From the NCBI GenBank assembly GCA_030844895.1, contig JAUTDX010000223.1:62001-126000 (forward strand): a DNA stretch of 64,000 nucleotides, written 5' to 3'. The notes under the pieces were generated by a model. It ran no database searches, was not told the origin of the DNA, and was given only the letters and a program-made list of their open reading frames with translations. Within the stretch, counting starts at the first letter, position 1. Every line of letters begins with the position of its first letter. A program made the position numbers and the translations under genes. The stretch comes from Ambrosia x helenae. Taxonomy: Eukaryota; Streptophyta; Magnoliopsida; Asterales; Asteraceae. Positions 33,541 to 44,760 of the stretch are shown here, in pieces.

Positions 33541-36500
33541 GTCCGAGTTTTTGGCGCGTTAAACCCTATTTTAACATATATAAACACGTTTTCACATACC
33601 GACAAGTCACATAATGATTACAAACATATAATGCATGATAAATAACACGTTTCCACCCGATCACCAATTCCCGGGACCCGAGATTTACGTGTGTGCGTTA
33701 AACCCGGTGATTCTACAGATCACCTATTCGTGTTCACGTGGTTATGGACCGACTCCCAATGATCCCGTGGATCATTGTAACGACTCCCGATGATTCCCGG
33801 AACCATCGTAACGACTCAACTTACCTAGTTAAGTATGTTTTGAAAACGTTTTTCGCTAAGGTAGACTTATGTGTTTTGTAAAATGTTAACCTAAACGTGC
33901 CGGGTGTCACACCTTTACCAAGGACTTCTGTAACACGGTATGGTCCCTCCCAAGTGGGGGCCAGTTTTCCCTTGGGTATTGCGCCGCTAGCTTCATTGTT
34001 TCTAAGGACGAAGTCCCCCGTGCGGGAGGTGTGAGGTTTGACTTTTGCATTATAGTATTTCTCCAACTGTTATTTGTAATTTGCCTCTCTCACCGCTGCT
34101 CTTTCACGGCGTATCTCTGCCAAATCTAAGTTGATGCGCAATTCTTGATCATTGTTTCTCTGGGTTGCTGAGAGGACTCTTGCCGACGGGCATCCGCTCT
34201 CTGTGGGTATCATAGCTTCAGAGCCGTATGTTAGGCTGAACGGGGTCTCACCGGTGCTCGTTTTTGTTAATGTGCGATTAGCCCATAGCACGCTCGGCAG
34301 TTCCTCTGCCCAAGCCTTCCCTTTGGTACCCAGTCTTGATTTGATGCCTTCCATGATGCTTCGGTTCGCGCGTTCGACTTGGCCATTGCCCTGCGGGTGT
34401 GCGATCGAAGTGAATGTAGGTTGGATGTGCAGGTTCGCGTACCATTTCAGCAATCCTTTGTCTGCAAATTGGGTCCCGTTGTCTGTAACGATTGTCATGG
34501 GTAACCCAAAACGACAGATGATGAATTCCCAAACAAACTTTTTAACATGACTGGCCGTGATCTCAGCGAGTGGTTTAGCTTCAACCCATTTCGTGAAGTA
34601 ATCAATTGCGACTATCAGATATCTTCTCTTCCCTGTCGTCATTGGGAATGGTCCCACAATATCGATAGCCCATTTCTGGAATGGCCACGCTGAGGTTACT
34701 GGGATAAGGTCGTTTTTGGGCCGCAAGGTGTTGGGAGCATGACGTTGGCAAGAATCACATTTGCGGATAATCCTTAGCGCGTCCAGATGCATGCCCGGCC
34801 AGTAGTATCCTGCATTCATAATTTTGGCGGCCACCATGCGTGGCCCAGCGTGTATTCCACATATCCCCTCATGTATTTCGCGTACCAGGTAATCTGCATC
34901 GACTACATCCACACATCGTAGTAGCGGCCCTAGGTATGACTTCCGATAAAGCACCCCGTCTTGTATCTGGTATTGTAGGGCTTTGTGCTGTATCTTCCTG
35001 GCTTCGGCGCGTTGCTCAGGCAGCATGCTAGTGGCGAGGTAAGAAACTATCGGGGTCAGCCAGCTGTCAACACCCGTTTGTATTACATTGACCTCTTTGG
35101 GTGGAACAGACGGTTCGCTCAGGGTTTCAATTCGGGCCTCTTTTGCTAAATGGCTAAAGCTTGTAGAAGCCATTTTGCATAGAGCGTCCGCCGGCTTGTT
35201 TTGACTGCGTTTGATGTGGTCGATGGTGCAGCTAGGAAAGTTGGCCATGAGCTCTTTGGCGCGTTGGTGATACATGATCATTGAGGGTTCTTTCGCTTCA
35301 TACTTCCCGGTAATGTGGCCCGCCACCAGCATTGAATCAACATGCGCGAAGATGTGTTTGGCACCTAGCTTTTGCGCGATGCGTAGTCCGGCGAGGAAAG
35401 CTTCGTATTCAGCCTCGTTGTTGGTGGCCTTGAATTCGAGTCTGAATGCATAAGTGAACTCTGTGCCGTCCGGACTAACTAGGCGGATTCCTGCGCCTAC
35501 ACCATCTTCGTTTGAGGCCCCATCTGTGTAAAGATTCCAGATAGCCTTTTCGTCACATGGTGGTTGTGGGTCTTGCTCTGCTTTGCATTCTTCGATTTTT
35601 TCTTGAGGTACCTCCGCTATGAAATCTGCCAGTATCTGTCCTTTAATCGCTGGGCGTGCCTTGTAGTAAATGGTGTGTTCGCCCAGTTCGATGGCCCATT
35701 TTTCCAGTCTCCCGGAGACCTCTGGTTTGGACAGGACATTGTTTAGCTTGTAGTCGCTCAGCACATTGATGGGATGGCCCTGGAAATATCTGCGCAATCT
35801 TCGCGACGCGTGAACGAGAGCTAAGACCAGCTTTTCCATGGTGGTATACCTGGTTTCTGCATCTGTCAGGACTCTGCTGATGTAATAGATGGGCGTCTGC
35901 ACCAGTTTTCTGTCCACCATCAGTACCGCGCTCACCGCTTGCTCTGTCCCGCAGAGATACATTGTCAATGGCTCCCTTGGGAGTGGGGCGGTGAGTGTTG
36001 GTAAGTCCATCAGACACTCTTTCATTTCTTGGAAAGCCTTCTCCGCCTCTGCGGTCCACTTGAAGTGATTCTTTTTCAGGCAATTCTTTAATGTTTCGAT
36101 GAATGGGATTGATTTGCTTGCATGGTGCGACAGGAAACGGTTGATTGCGACCAGACGCCCGTTCAGTGTTTGAACCTCTTTTAGCGTGGATGGGGAAGGC
36201 ATTTGCGCAATGGCTTGTATTTTTTCAGGATTTGGTCGGAAACCGTCTTTGGTGACCACAACACCAAGGAACTTTCCTTCTTCCATCCCAAAGGCGCACT
36301 TGCTTGGGTTCAGCTTCATACAGATTTCTTTCAAATGTTTGAAGGTTTCTTCGATATCTTTCAACATTTGATCCTCTTTCTTGCTCTTGATGACCAAGTC
36401 ATCCACATAGACTTCCAAGTTCTTCCCTATCTGTTTGGCAAATGCGCGGTCCATTAACCGTTGGTATGTAGCTCCCGCATTTTTTAGGCCGAATGGCATC

Positions 36501-39271
36501 TTGGTGTAACAGAAAACTCCCTTATCAGTGCGGAAAGCCGTTTTGTCTTCATCCTCTAGCGCCATCTGGATTTGATGGTACCCTTTGTAGGCATCCAGGA
36601 AGCATTTGAATCAGAAAGGCGCTAGGGAGTCAATCTTCAAATCGATTTCTGGTAGCGGGTAGCAGTCTTTGGGACATGCTTTGTTGAGGTCGGTGTAATC
36701 TACACACATCCTCCGGCCGCCATTGCTTTTCTTGACCATTACTGGGTTGGCAACCCAGGTTTGATGTCTTGTTTCCCTCAAGATTCCAGCTTTTAACAGC
36801 TCTCTGACTTTTTCGTTCATCGCTTGCGTTTTTTCAGCGCCCATGCTTCGTCGCTTTTGCGCGATGGGTTCCACTGAGCGATATGTGTTGAGCTTGTGTT
36901 GGGCGAGTTCGCGTGGGACCCCGATCATATCTGATGGTTGCCATGCGAAGACGTCCATGTTTTTGCGGAGAAGCTGCTTCAAGTGATCTCGGATGTTCTC
37001 TGAGATTGTTGGTCCCAGTGTGATGGGCTGATCAGGGAACTTTGGGTTCAGGATCCACTTCTCTGGCTCTGTGCGCGAGCACGGTTTTAGCATTTTGGCT
37101 GGGTGAGATTCTGTGGTCCTGGCACATTCTCTGTTAGCCCACACGATTGCCACACCGTTTGGGGTGGGGAAACCAATTGCGCCATGGACCGTGGAGGTGA
37201 CCATGTTGTACGAGGCCATGGAATCTCGCCCTAAGATAATATCATACTTGGATTTTGTTGGGATGACAAGGAATGTAACCTCTTCAGTTCGTGAGCGCCC
37301 GTGTGATCCTAGAGTGAGGGGAAAAGATATCTCCCCGAGTGGGGTCACGACTTCATTTGAAAATCCCATAATTGGGGAATTGATGAGGCGCAGTCGTTGT
37401 TTATCCTCATCATCTAGCAGGTCGAAGCATTGTCCATACATGATATCAGAGTTGCTGCCAGTGTCCATGAATGCCCTGGTAGTTCGGTAGTGGTCAAAGA
37501 TGGTTGTGACAATGATCGCCCGCGTGGCGGATGGGCCACCTTTGACCACTGGGAAGCACACTTGTTGTTCTTTCCACTCTGCGGTTGTCTCTGGTTTCCG
37601 CTTCTGAAGCCGGCGTCCACTGCCATGGATCATCATGCTCACATTCATTATCTTTTTTGGCGGTGGTCCCGCCGTTTGCTTGCGCTCCACATTTTGTAGA
37701 AGATGTTCGAGCTTACCGGACTTTAACGCGTCCTCGATGGCTTGTCGCAACTGGTAGCACTTGTCAGTGTCATGGCCTATGTCTTGATGATAGGCACATA
37801 ATTTGTTGTGATCTAGTCCTTCCCTCCGCTTGATGACCTTTGGTTCTGGGAAATCGATATTTTCTGTGGCCAGGACTTGCGCTGGCGTTTTCATCAAGGG
37901 GGTCCAGTTGTTGTGACTTCTTCTACCTGACTTGTGCACGAGTGACGTATTGTGTTGGTATTCTTGAGGTACAGCAGGCTTTGTTACCGTCGGGGTGGCT
38001 CCTTGAAGCCTGGTCCAGACGTTCCCTTTGCCCTTTCTTTCATGCATGTTGTTTCTATTGCGCGCTGCTTGTGCTTGCGTATCTGTGTATTGTGGTGCTT
38101 GAATTCTGCTCCAAACAGATAGCTCTCTTTCAGTTTTTGCGTAATTCTTCGCGCTGCGCATGATTTCTTCCCAGGTGTTGGGCATACCTGTGCATCCAGC
38201 CAAAGTGCAGATTAGTGAGTCACACCTCACTCCCTGTGTGAACGCCGCTTTCATGAGTTCAAAACCAATTGGCCCGATTTGTAGGGCTTCACGATTGAAC
38301 CTGGTGATGTAATTTTCAATGGATTCGTTTTCACGCCTCTTGACTTGCAAGATGTCAGTGGAGTCACGTTCTATTCTCTTGTTTTGGCTGAAGTGGTCTG
38401 AAAACTTATCGGTCAGTTCTTTTAAGTTGTCTATCTTGCCATTCGGCAGGCTGTTGAACCATACTCGCGCAGCGCCTATAAGCGTCTGCGCGAACATGTG
38501 ACACCACGCAGGTAGGCTCCACCTTGCACATTTCCCTGCGATTTCAAAACTTCTCAAGTGGTCGTCAGGGTCGTCGGTGCCATCAAATTTTCCCAAAGTG
38601 CTTGGAATTATTGTTCTTGCGGGAAATGTGGCGAGCGCGATGCGCGGTGTAAATTTTGACTTTTCACTGAATGAAGGAGGATAATATGGTTGCGTGAGAT
38701 CGTCCTCACCGGACATCAAGTGTGCTCGATCAACAGTGTTGGTCAAGTACTGGCTTGTGTCACGGTGAAAACAACTCTGAGACTCATCGGAGTCTTCCCT
38801 CCAAGTTGGGTCAGTGACTTGATTGCTCCCGCCGTCTTGTCCCGCAGCTTTGGATGGCCTTTCCGATATGGTGACAGGCCTTCCTTCGCTGAAGGATAAT
38901 GCGCGGGATGCTTCTCTTAGCTGTTGTTCTTTTATCTTCTTTATGAATGCTTGTTTTAAGGCTTCCTTTTGCTGGGCATACCACACCTCCGGACTAACCA
39001 TCAGCGTGGTATGACCAACAGGTGAAGCTTGAAGGTTATCAGTGGCAAAATGGAAGGATGGGGTCTGTCTAGTCCCGGAGGATGGAGTACGACCCGCATC
39101 CGTACCATGAAATTGTTCCTCTGTGGTGTTATCAAGCTGGTTGGTGTTTGCCTGGGCAATACCAGTGCCTGACGTGCCTACAGGAAAGTTTGGTGTCGTC
39201 GGTAAAGAACTCATAGCTGGTTTTTAGAGAGATAAAAGTGTTTAAGTTTGCTGTTCTTAAAAGCTCAAAAG

Positions 39272-39284
39272 ACGGATGGCGCCA
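39272..39284 (-). other. Primer binding site of the Tat element
   Basis: The minus strand reads TGGCGCCATCCGT one base after the 5' LTR. TGGCGCC starts are usual for Tat and Athila elements, which prime from tRNAs other than initiator Met; I cannot name the tRNA with certainty. Confidence 0.7.
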
Positions 39285-39285
39285 A

Positions 39286-39825
39286 TGAAGAAACACCAAT
39301 CTAACAATCTGGATATAATGACATTAGTATGTAGATATAAGAAAGAACGTAATTCTCATTAAGAAATAAGACGGATACAAGACACTAATCCAGACTATTA
39401 CAGAGTTTCGACTATAATCTATCTCTCACAGCTATATAGTATGAATCCTCGCTCGCCGATCTGATCCCTTCTTCTGATGACGAAGGGGGGTATTTATAGG
39501 CCCCTGAGGTGTTCAGTGATTGGCTGTGAGGAGAATGACAGCTGTCTTGTACTATTACGACCGTTGTCATTCTTCGCTGTCGCTTTGTGATTGGTCCACG
39601 TGTCTTGCTATCGTCCTTTCTGTCCTTTTCTGTACCTCGTACCTGCAGGAGATCATGGAGCAGGGAATAAACGCCTCTGATTGGCCACATGTCCCTACTC
39701 CTGTCAGGTGACACCTGTCCTTTGTTGAAGTGGCGTGCGCCGTCTTCTAAAGCTCCACGTCATATTGTTGTGTTGACGTGTGTGCGAGTGTCAGTCGTGC
39801 GCACGCGCGGGTACATATCTCTTCA
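39286..39825 (-). repeat. 5' LTR of the Tat element
   Basis: 540 bp, nearly identical to 22594-23135 with scattered single-base changes. It lies next to the PBS and the start of gag. Confidence 0.9.
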
Positions 39826-40015
39826 GTTACTTTTTCTTTCTTTCTTTAATAGGTTACTTAAGTTTACAGTTTGTGAGTTGTAATGTGTGAATGCATGCAG
39901 GTATACACGTCTTAATTAAACAACTATTAGGACAAGATCCACCTACACAGCCGCTTAATTAGCTATTCTATATATGATGTCAAATAGGGTAGTTTGATTC
40001 TAGAGTTCGCCAATA
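39826..40015 (+). promoter_or_regulatory. Promoter region of the secreted-protein gene
   Basis: A TATA-like tctatatatga lies at about 39966-39976, some 40-50 bp before the ATG at 40016. The Tat element ends only 190 bp upstream of the start codon, so its LTR now forms the distal promoter. Confidence 0.45.
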
Positions 40016-43000
40016 ATGGCAGCAAAGAAAATCATGTTTCCACTACTGATGATGGCGATGCTGACCGCCGCGGTTTATGCTCTAGACACCAATACTGTGT
40101 TTGATCCATGTTCGGATACAAAAGTTCAGAGATGGGATGGTTTTACATTTGGACTCGCGTTTTCTTCTAAAAATTCGTTCTTTTCCAACCAAATTCAGCT
40201 TTCGCCCTGCAATAGCCGCCTCTCCCTACAGGGAACCGCGGCTAGACTCGCTGTTTTTCGGCCGAAAGTAGATGAGTTCACTTTTCTTACTGTCAATACG
40301 TCTGATTTTAATCTGGTATGCTTTCTATTACACTTTCTTTTCTTTACAAATTAATGAAGTTTTTAAGAATTAATATTTAGCGAAATTTGCAGGCGAAATC
40401 TGGTGGATATATGGTTGCATTTGCTGGAGGACAATATGCTGCAAGATCTATACCTGCTTTTGTTGTTGATGAATCCAATATTATTACAAGTTTCACTCTG
40501 GTAAGATTTAATAAGAACATAACCTTTTGATTGCAACATACATAAATACTAATGTTAGGTGAACCGTTTGACAAGCATATTTAATTAACTAACAGTTATG
40601 AATAGAGTATTTTGTTTATCAGTTTATCTAGTTAACCACCCACCTTATGGTGGAGTGGTACGGGAAGTGATGGAGAGACACTTGATCCTTGTGGTCATGG
40701 GTTCAACTCCTGATCCCTCCAGGTTTTACCGGTTCGCTGCTGTCGTGCTTCGAGCGGGTATGCGGGTCGGGTTTTCCCTGGAACAGGAGACGGGTTGGCG
40801 CAGGGCTCCGTTCGTGCGGGTTGCGCCGCCTGATGGAGCTACCTTTCGCCAATGGGTGCTGCGCACGGAGTTCCCCGTGCGATTCTTAGTTGGCAGTTCA
40901 AAAAAAAAAAGTTTATCTAGTTAAACGAATGAGAATAAACCATGTGTTGTCGTTTATTTATGTTACGCTAGTTTAATTATGTTCATTTATATATTCAACA
41001 CATAGGTTAGAAACTTGTGTCTTACACGAGTTTAATAAATTAAATATTAGATAGTTAGTAATGAAGATTTATGAATTGGATTTGTGAATTAGAAATCAAT
41101 ATTTTGAGTTAAGATAACGATTAAAGTTACATATAAGTAAGTATCTTAAGTAATTAAGTTTTTTTTTTTTCTAATTAACTTTTTTTTAAATTAAGAAATA
41201 GAATAAAATGAGTAAAAATAACATAATGGAAAAAAAAGTCTTTGAATTCACATAATTGTAACAGGTGATACTGACTTTTAGCGGCGACTAGGTGACTTTT
41301 AGCGGTGGTAAAAAATCGTGGCTAATACCTGTAGTCGTCACTAATTAGTCGCCCCTAATGCCCATTTTCCACGTGTAATTATTTATTTATTTATTTATTA
41401 TTATTATTTTGCCACGTGGCAAAAACATGTGCATTCTAGGCTTCACCATTATCCGCTAAAGGTCTCTCTCTTTTTTTTTTCTTCCTCGCTTTTCTATTCA
41501 GATTTAATACACTTTGTCCACAAAACGCACAATCAAGCAAAATAACAAGGAAAACCAATTAATCAAGCATACCAACATTTAGATATATATTACACTACTA
41601 CAAAAAGAGGCATTTGCTAGGAAAGTTTGCTACGAAACAAATCGGTTGCAAATTTTGCTACGAAGTAGCTACGGATTAGCTATGAACGCATTTTGCTACA
41701 ATTTAGCTACGGACATTTTGTAGCAAATGAAATCCATAGCAAAATTGGCGAAATATATAAAAAATAATATCTTGTCAAAAGTTGGTAGCAAAATCCATAG
41801 CAAAACCATAAAAATAAATTATTTAGAAAATCACTAGAAAGGTTAAATAAAATTCATAGCAAACTTCGTAGCAAATTTGGCGAAATAGATATAAAAAATA
41901 ACTTGTCAAAACTTGGTAGCAAAATCCATAGCAAAACATGTAAATAAATTATTTAGAAATTAACTAGAAAAGTTAAATAAAATTCATAGCAAAATCCGTA
42001 GCAAAATTGAGGAAGTAAAGTAGAATAAAAATAACTTGGTAAAATAGGTAGCAAAATTCGTAGCTAAGTCACGAAAATAAATGTTAAAAACTAACTTAAG
42101 AAAAACTAAAAATATATGTAGTAAATTCGGTAGCAGAGTTGAGAAAACAGATACTTAAAAAATCTTCGTAGCAAATTTGGTAGCAAAATCTAGAAAAAAA
42201 AACTTAAACTTTTAGACCTTTAGCGGCGACAGGGTGTCGCCGCTAATAACCTATCGTACGATGTTATCTTGGACGTTGGATCTATTCTTAATCAAAGGTT
42301 GGGATGCCTCCTATCAGGAATTGACATTTAGAGGCGACCAAAAGGCGGGTCGCCGCTAAAGGTGTCGCCGGCTAAGTAGTTAACTCGGCTGATATATCGG
42401 TACCGATATTTTGACCGATATTTTGTACCGATATTATCGGCGATATTGGCCGATATTTGACCGATATTTTACCGATATTTGACCGATATATCACCGATAT
42501 TGGTGTTTTTCTTCTTAGTTCTTCTATTTTTCTTACTTCTTATAGTTGTTATTACTCTTTAATTACTGTTTTGAGTCTTAATTGTTAATAGTTAGTGTTA
42601 AATATTAGTGTTTTGAGTCTTAACAAGTTCCCACTTGCTACAATTGTTAATGTTTTGCAAGTTGTAAAAGATTAATTTGTTAATGGTAGGAGAGTATGTT
42701 GAACTGTTAGTGTTAAATTACTACATGTATGGATTTTGCATGATATAAAAATTGCCGATATCTCGCCGCGATAACCTATATCTCAAATATCGGTCCTTCA
42801 CCGATATCCGATAATTTACTGCATTAACTGCTTAGGTCGCCGGTAAAGGCCGGATTTCTTGTAGTGTGACACAACCAGTATTCTAATTTTATTAAACTAC
42901 TCCATGTGCGTTTGTTTACTTTCATCTGTGTTCGTTTACCTTTATGAACCGTTCGTAGATACTATCAACGAACAAACGTAAACAAACACGAACACTTGAA

Positions 43001-43502
43001 TTTTCTTACCTAACAAACACGAACAAGAAAACTGGTTTGTTTACCTATTTGTGCTCGATTGTTTGTACAATTAAAGTTGAACGGACAAACACCAAATGCC
43101 AAATTCGTGTTTGTTTAATTTATTTACTTATCTAATTAATATATACTTTTTAGGGTGTTGAGTATCAAATGTATATTGAACCTAATGTTTCAATTCAACG
43201 ATTTATATATTTTTTAATCTATGAAGGTTCTTGAATTCGATGAAGGAAGACTTGTCAACTTATATTGGAAGAAATTTGGGTGTGACTCATGCACGAAGAG
43301 TTCTAGGATTTGCCTCGAAGATCAAGAATCATGTGCGACACCAATCTCAAAATGTGAGACTAATGGTGGATCGGTTGACTGCAATCTTAGCGTGCAATTA
43401 GCGTTTTCGGGTACAGACAAGATGCTAAAAGTTCTTAATTCATGGTACGAAATTGAAAACCTAAGGCAATATTCGCTAGTTGGGTTGTATGAAAACTTAT
43501 AA
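40016..43502 (+). CDS. Small secreted cysteine-rich protein, conserved in plants, function unknown
   Basis: Exons 40016-40315, 40393-40500 and 43227-43502, all GT/AG and in phase, give 227 residues. An N-terminal hydrophobic stretch (IMFPLLMMAMLTAAVYA) is a signal peptide, so the protein should enter the secretory pathway. The mature part has eight cysteines, six of them in the third exon (CDSC, RIC, ESC, SKC, DC), which may form disulfides. Conserved-looking blocks are VFDPCSD, FRPKVDEFTFLTVNTS, GGYMVAFAGGQYAARSIPAF, NLYWKKFGCDSC and QLAFSGTDK, plus NSWYE. I remember similar plant proteins but no known function. Intron 2 is 2.7 kb because of transposon insertions; intron 1 is 77 bp. Nothing in the exons looks broken. 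Confidence 0.85.
40636..40910 (+). mobile_element. SINE in intron 2, with 14-bp target duplication
   Basis: The A-box-like tggtggagtggtacggg and the B-box ggttcaactcc lie in the first 75 bp. The body is GC-rich, and the end ttggcagttc is followed by a poly-A run. The flanks gtttatctagttaa (40622-40635 and 40911-40924) are identical. The open frame 40598-40924 runs through this SINE and is not a gene. Confidence 0.9.
41593..42866. mobile_element. CACTA-like, non-autonomous, composite
   Basis: The left end starts CACTACTACAAAAAGAGG and the right end finishes tttcttgtagtg, the CACTA type of end. Subterminal words (gtagcaaa, ccatagcaaaa) recur more than a dozen times between 41630 and 42190. Words such as gcggcgac and gtcgccgctaa belong to a second CACTA-like family and also appear at 41279-41350. 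The 3-bp flanks (tta, tga) do not match, so this may be two fused pieces. No transposase is present. Confidence 0.55.
42372..42835. mobile_element. MITE with 8-bp target duplication (hAT-like), nested in the CACTA element
   Basis: Ends ctaagtagttaa and ttaactgcttag pair with one mismatch, and gtcgccgg lies directly on both sides (42364-42371 and 42836-42843). An 8-bp duplication points to hAT. Both arms are packed with accgatatt and its complement (42395-42500 and 42755-42815), so the arms can pair over a longer distance. Confidence 0.7.
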
Positions 43503-43833
43503 GGCATGGTTATTGATCAATAGAGGTGCATATTTATTGTTTTGTTCAATCGTTAAATAAGTTGTAGTTGTTAATAAAAGATAAAAATAATAGATATTTA
43601 TAATTTAGTCATTATAGTCGGAGAACATTTGAGTCACACATGTGCAAGTTATCTACAATAGACAATGTGTTTGAAGTGCACATAAATAAATTTTTTTAAC
43701 AAACCTAGATTAGTCGCAAAATTCTAGATTCGTCGCGGTAAACCACATAAAGTATTTCCATATCTTGTTTTAAATTAGTCGTATAGACTTGTAAAATTTA
43801 TGACCTTTTAACAAATCAGCAAACTTTATTTCA
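43503..43833. other. 3' flank of the secreted-protein gene
   Basis: AT-rich sequence with the likely 3' UTR; a word pair tagtcgcaaaattctagatt / cgtcgcgg near 43710 is reminiscent of other repeats. No gene is seen. Confidence 0.4.
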
Positions 43834-43910
43834 TCAACAACCCCTTCCTAGCAAGCCGGTAGAAAGGGAAAAAACATACAACCTGATGACGGCGACAAGC
43901 CGAACCGGGT

Positions 43911-44018
43911 GTCTGGCCTCGACGAGCTGAACCGGGCGTCTGGCCTCGACGAGCCGAACCGGGCGTCTGGCCTCGACGAGCCGAACCGGGCGTCTGGCCT
44001 CGACGAGCCGAACCAAGA
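43911..44018. repeat. Four copies of a 27-bp unit
   Basis: The unit gtctggcctcgacgagccga plus accgggc starts at 43911, 43938, 43965 and 43992. The period is a multiple of three, so both strands stay open across it. Confidence 0.9.
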
Positions 44019-44085
44019 CAATCCGAATGACCGAACTATGATACAAATAGACCAAAGGAAGATGAACGATCAGGATGAACAAAAT

Positions 44086-44222
44086 CTGACACGGCTGGAC
44101 CATTGGTTCATACATCTGCATGACGGATAAAGACGGAACAGTAGGTAAAGTACATCCGCTGACACGGCTGGACCATTGGTTCATACATCTGCATGACGGA
44201 TAAAGACGAAACAGTAAAAAGT
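44086..44222. repeat. 73-bp tandem duplication
   Basis: The word ctgacacggctggaccattg starts at 44086 and again at 44159, with nearly identical following sequence. Confidence 0.9.
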
Positions 44223-44760
44223 ACGGCCGAACCAATATTATATATATAATCCCATACTGAACAGTAGATCTCTCCCCCCTATAAAAGGAGAACCTCACTC
44301 CTCCAACAAACACAACAACAATCGGAACTAATCCTACTCCTCTGCTACCGAATCATGTTCCAAACCACTTTCCAATCCACAACTCATAACCAGTAGCATA
44401 TTAAAGACTACTGAAACAACCCAATCATTTGAACAAGCTCCAAACCCCTTATAACATTATCCTCCCACTATCAAGAGAGTATATTATCCCTTCATTACTA
44501 TACCTTAATTTTACAAGCAACATACACGCACTGGAATCGGCTTCCATGCGGATCGTCCACCTCGTCTTATCGTTCACCACCATAACAGTTCCAACATCAA
44601 AGATCTAACAACCAGAGATTCAACCGGCAATAAACGATTTATCATCAATGTGGAGGTCCGAACAACAGCAGTGATGCGGTCAAGACCTTCTGATCCGGAC
44701 GACAAACCGTATCACCAAGACCGTACCTCAACACAACCAAAACATAAGAAAATATTGACA

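Larger units (their letters stand above)
30986..33911 (-). mobile_element. Second long solo LTR, inside the integrase coding sequence
   Basis: On the minus strand it runs TGTGACACCC to GAGGGTGTGACA, 2926 bp, with no genes. The flanks on that strand are aaagg and aaaag, a target duplication with one base changed. Removing the insert makes the integrase C-terminus continuous in frame, which shows its limits well. It is a different family from the LTR at 28306. The interior holds a cluster of palindromes and a 31-bp triplicate. Confidence 0.85.
30899..39214 (-). pseudogene. gag-pol: Gag-Pol polyprotein of the Tat element, interrupted
   Basis: One reading frame from 39214 codes for gag, protease, RT, RNase H, second RNase H and integrase. 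Gag has the capsid region (WCHMFAQTLIGAARVWF) and a CX2HX4HX4C knuckle (CAYHQDIGHDTDKC). Protease has MDTGSN. RT has CVDYTDLNKACPKDCYPLP and YVDDL. The archaeal-type RNase H starts at LYTDGASNEDGVGAG. Integrase has the HHCC finger (HAGP...CDSCQRHA), WAIDIVGP, VTDNGTQF and GNGQVERANR. A TGA at 36611-36613 lies in RT, a TAA at 34070-34072 near the integrase end. A solo LTR (30986-33911) splits the last 30 or so codons, which resume at 30985 and stop at 30899-30901. The protein could not be made whole. Confidence 0.92.
22594..39825 (-). mobile_element. Tat-lineage Ty3/gypsy retrotransposon with antisense ORF
   Basis: Two near-identical LTRs (22594-23135 and 39286-39825), a PBS, gag-pol on the minus strand, a tandem repeat and an antisense gene make one 17.2-kb element. 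Flanks gttgc (22589-22593) and gttac (39826-39830) are a target duplication with one change. Two solo LTRs inside (28306-30895 and 30986-33911) add about 5.5 kb, so the original was about 11.7 kb. A second, archaeal-type RNase H between RNase H and integrase is the mark of the Tat lineage (Ogre, Retand, Grande). Stops and insertions make it non-functional. Confidence 0.9.
43834..44760. other. Possible LTR fragment with two tandem repeats
   Basis: A TATA-like cctataaaaggag (about 44277-44289) followed by a C/A-rich leader looks like the U3/R part of an LTR, but I could not find its ends or a partner copy. Frames on both strands here come from tandem repeats and have no domain. Confidence 0.35.

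Noticed and set aside
35643..36083. 146-residue minus ORF within pol
   Set aside because: It is a shifted frame of the RT/RNase H coding sequence with no independent support.
40598..40924. 108-residue plus-strand ORF
   Set aside because: It runs through the SINE and its poly-A tail; the GC-rich SINE body keeps several frames open.
41279..41350. Separate CACTA element with gcggcgac words
   Set aside because: No proper end sequence or partner could be fixed; treated as debris of the composite element.
43834..44313. 159-residue minus ORF with VRLVEARRP repeats, and the plus ORF at 43909
   Set aside because: Both come from the 27-bp repeat, whose length is a multiple of three; no domain or gene structure.
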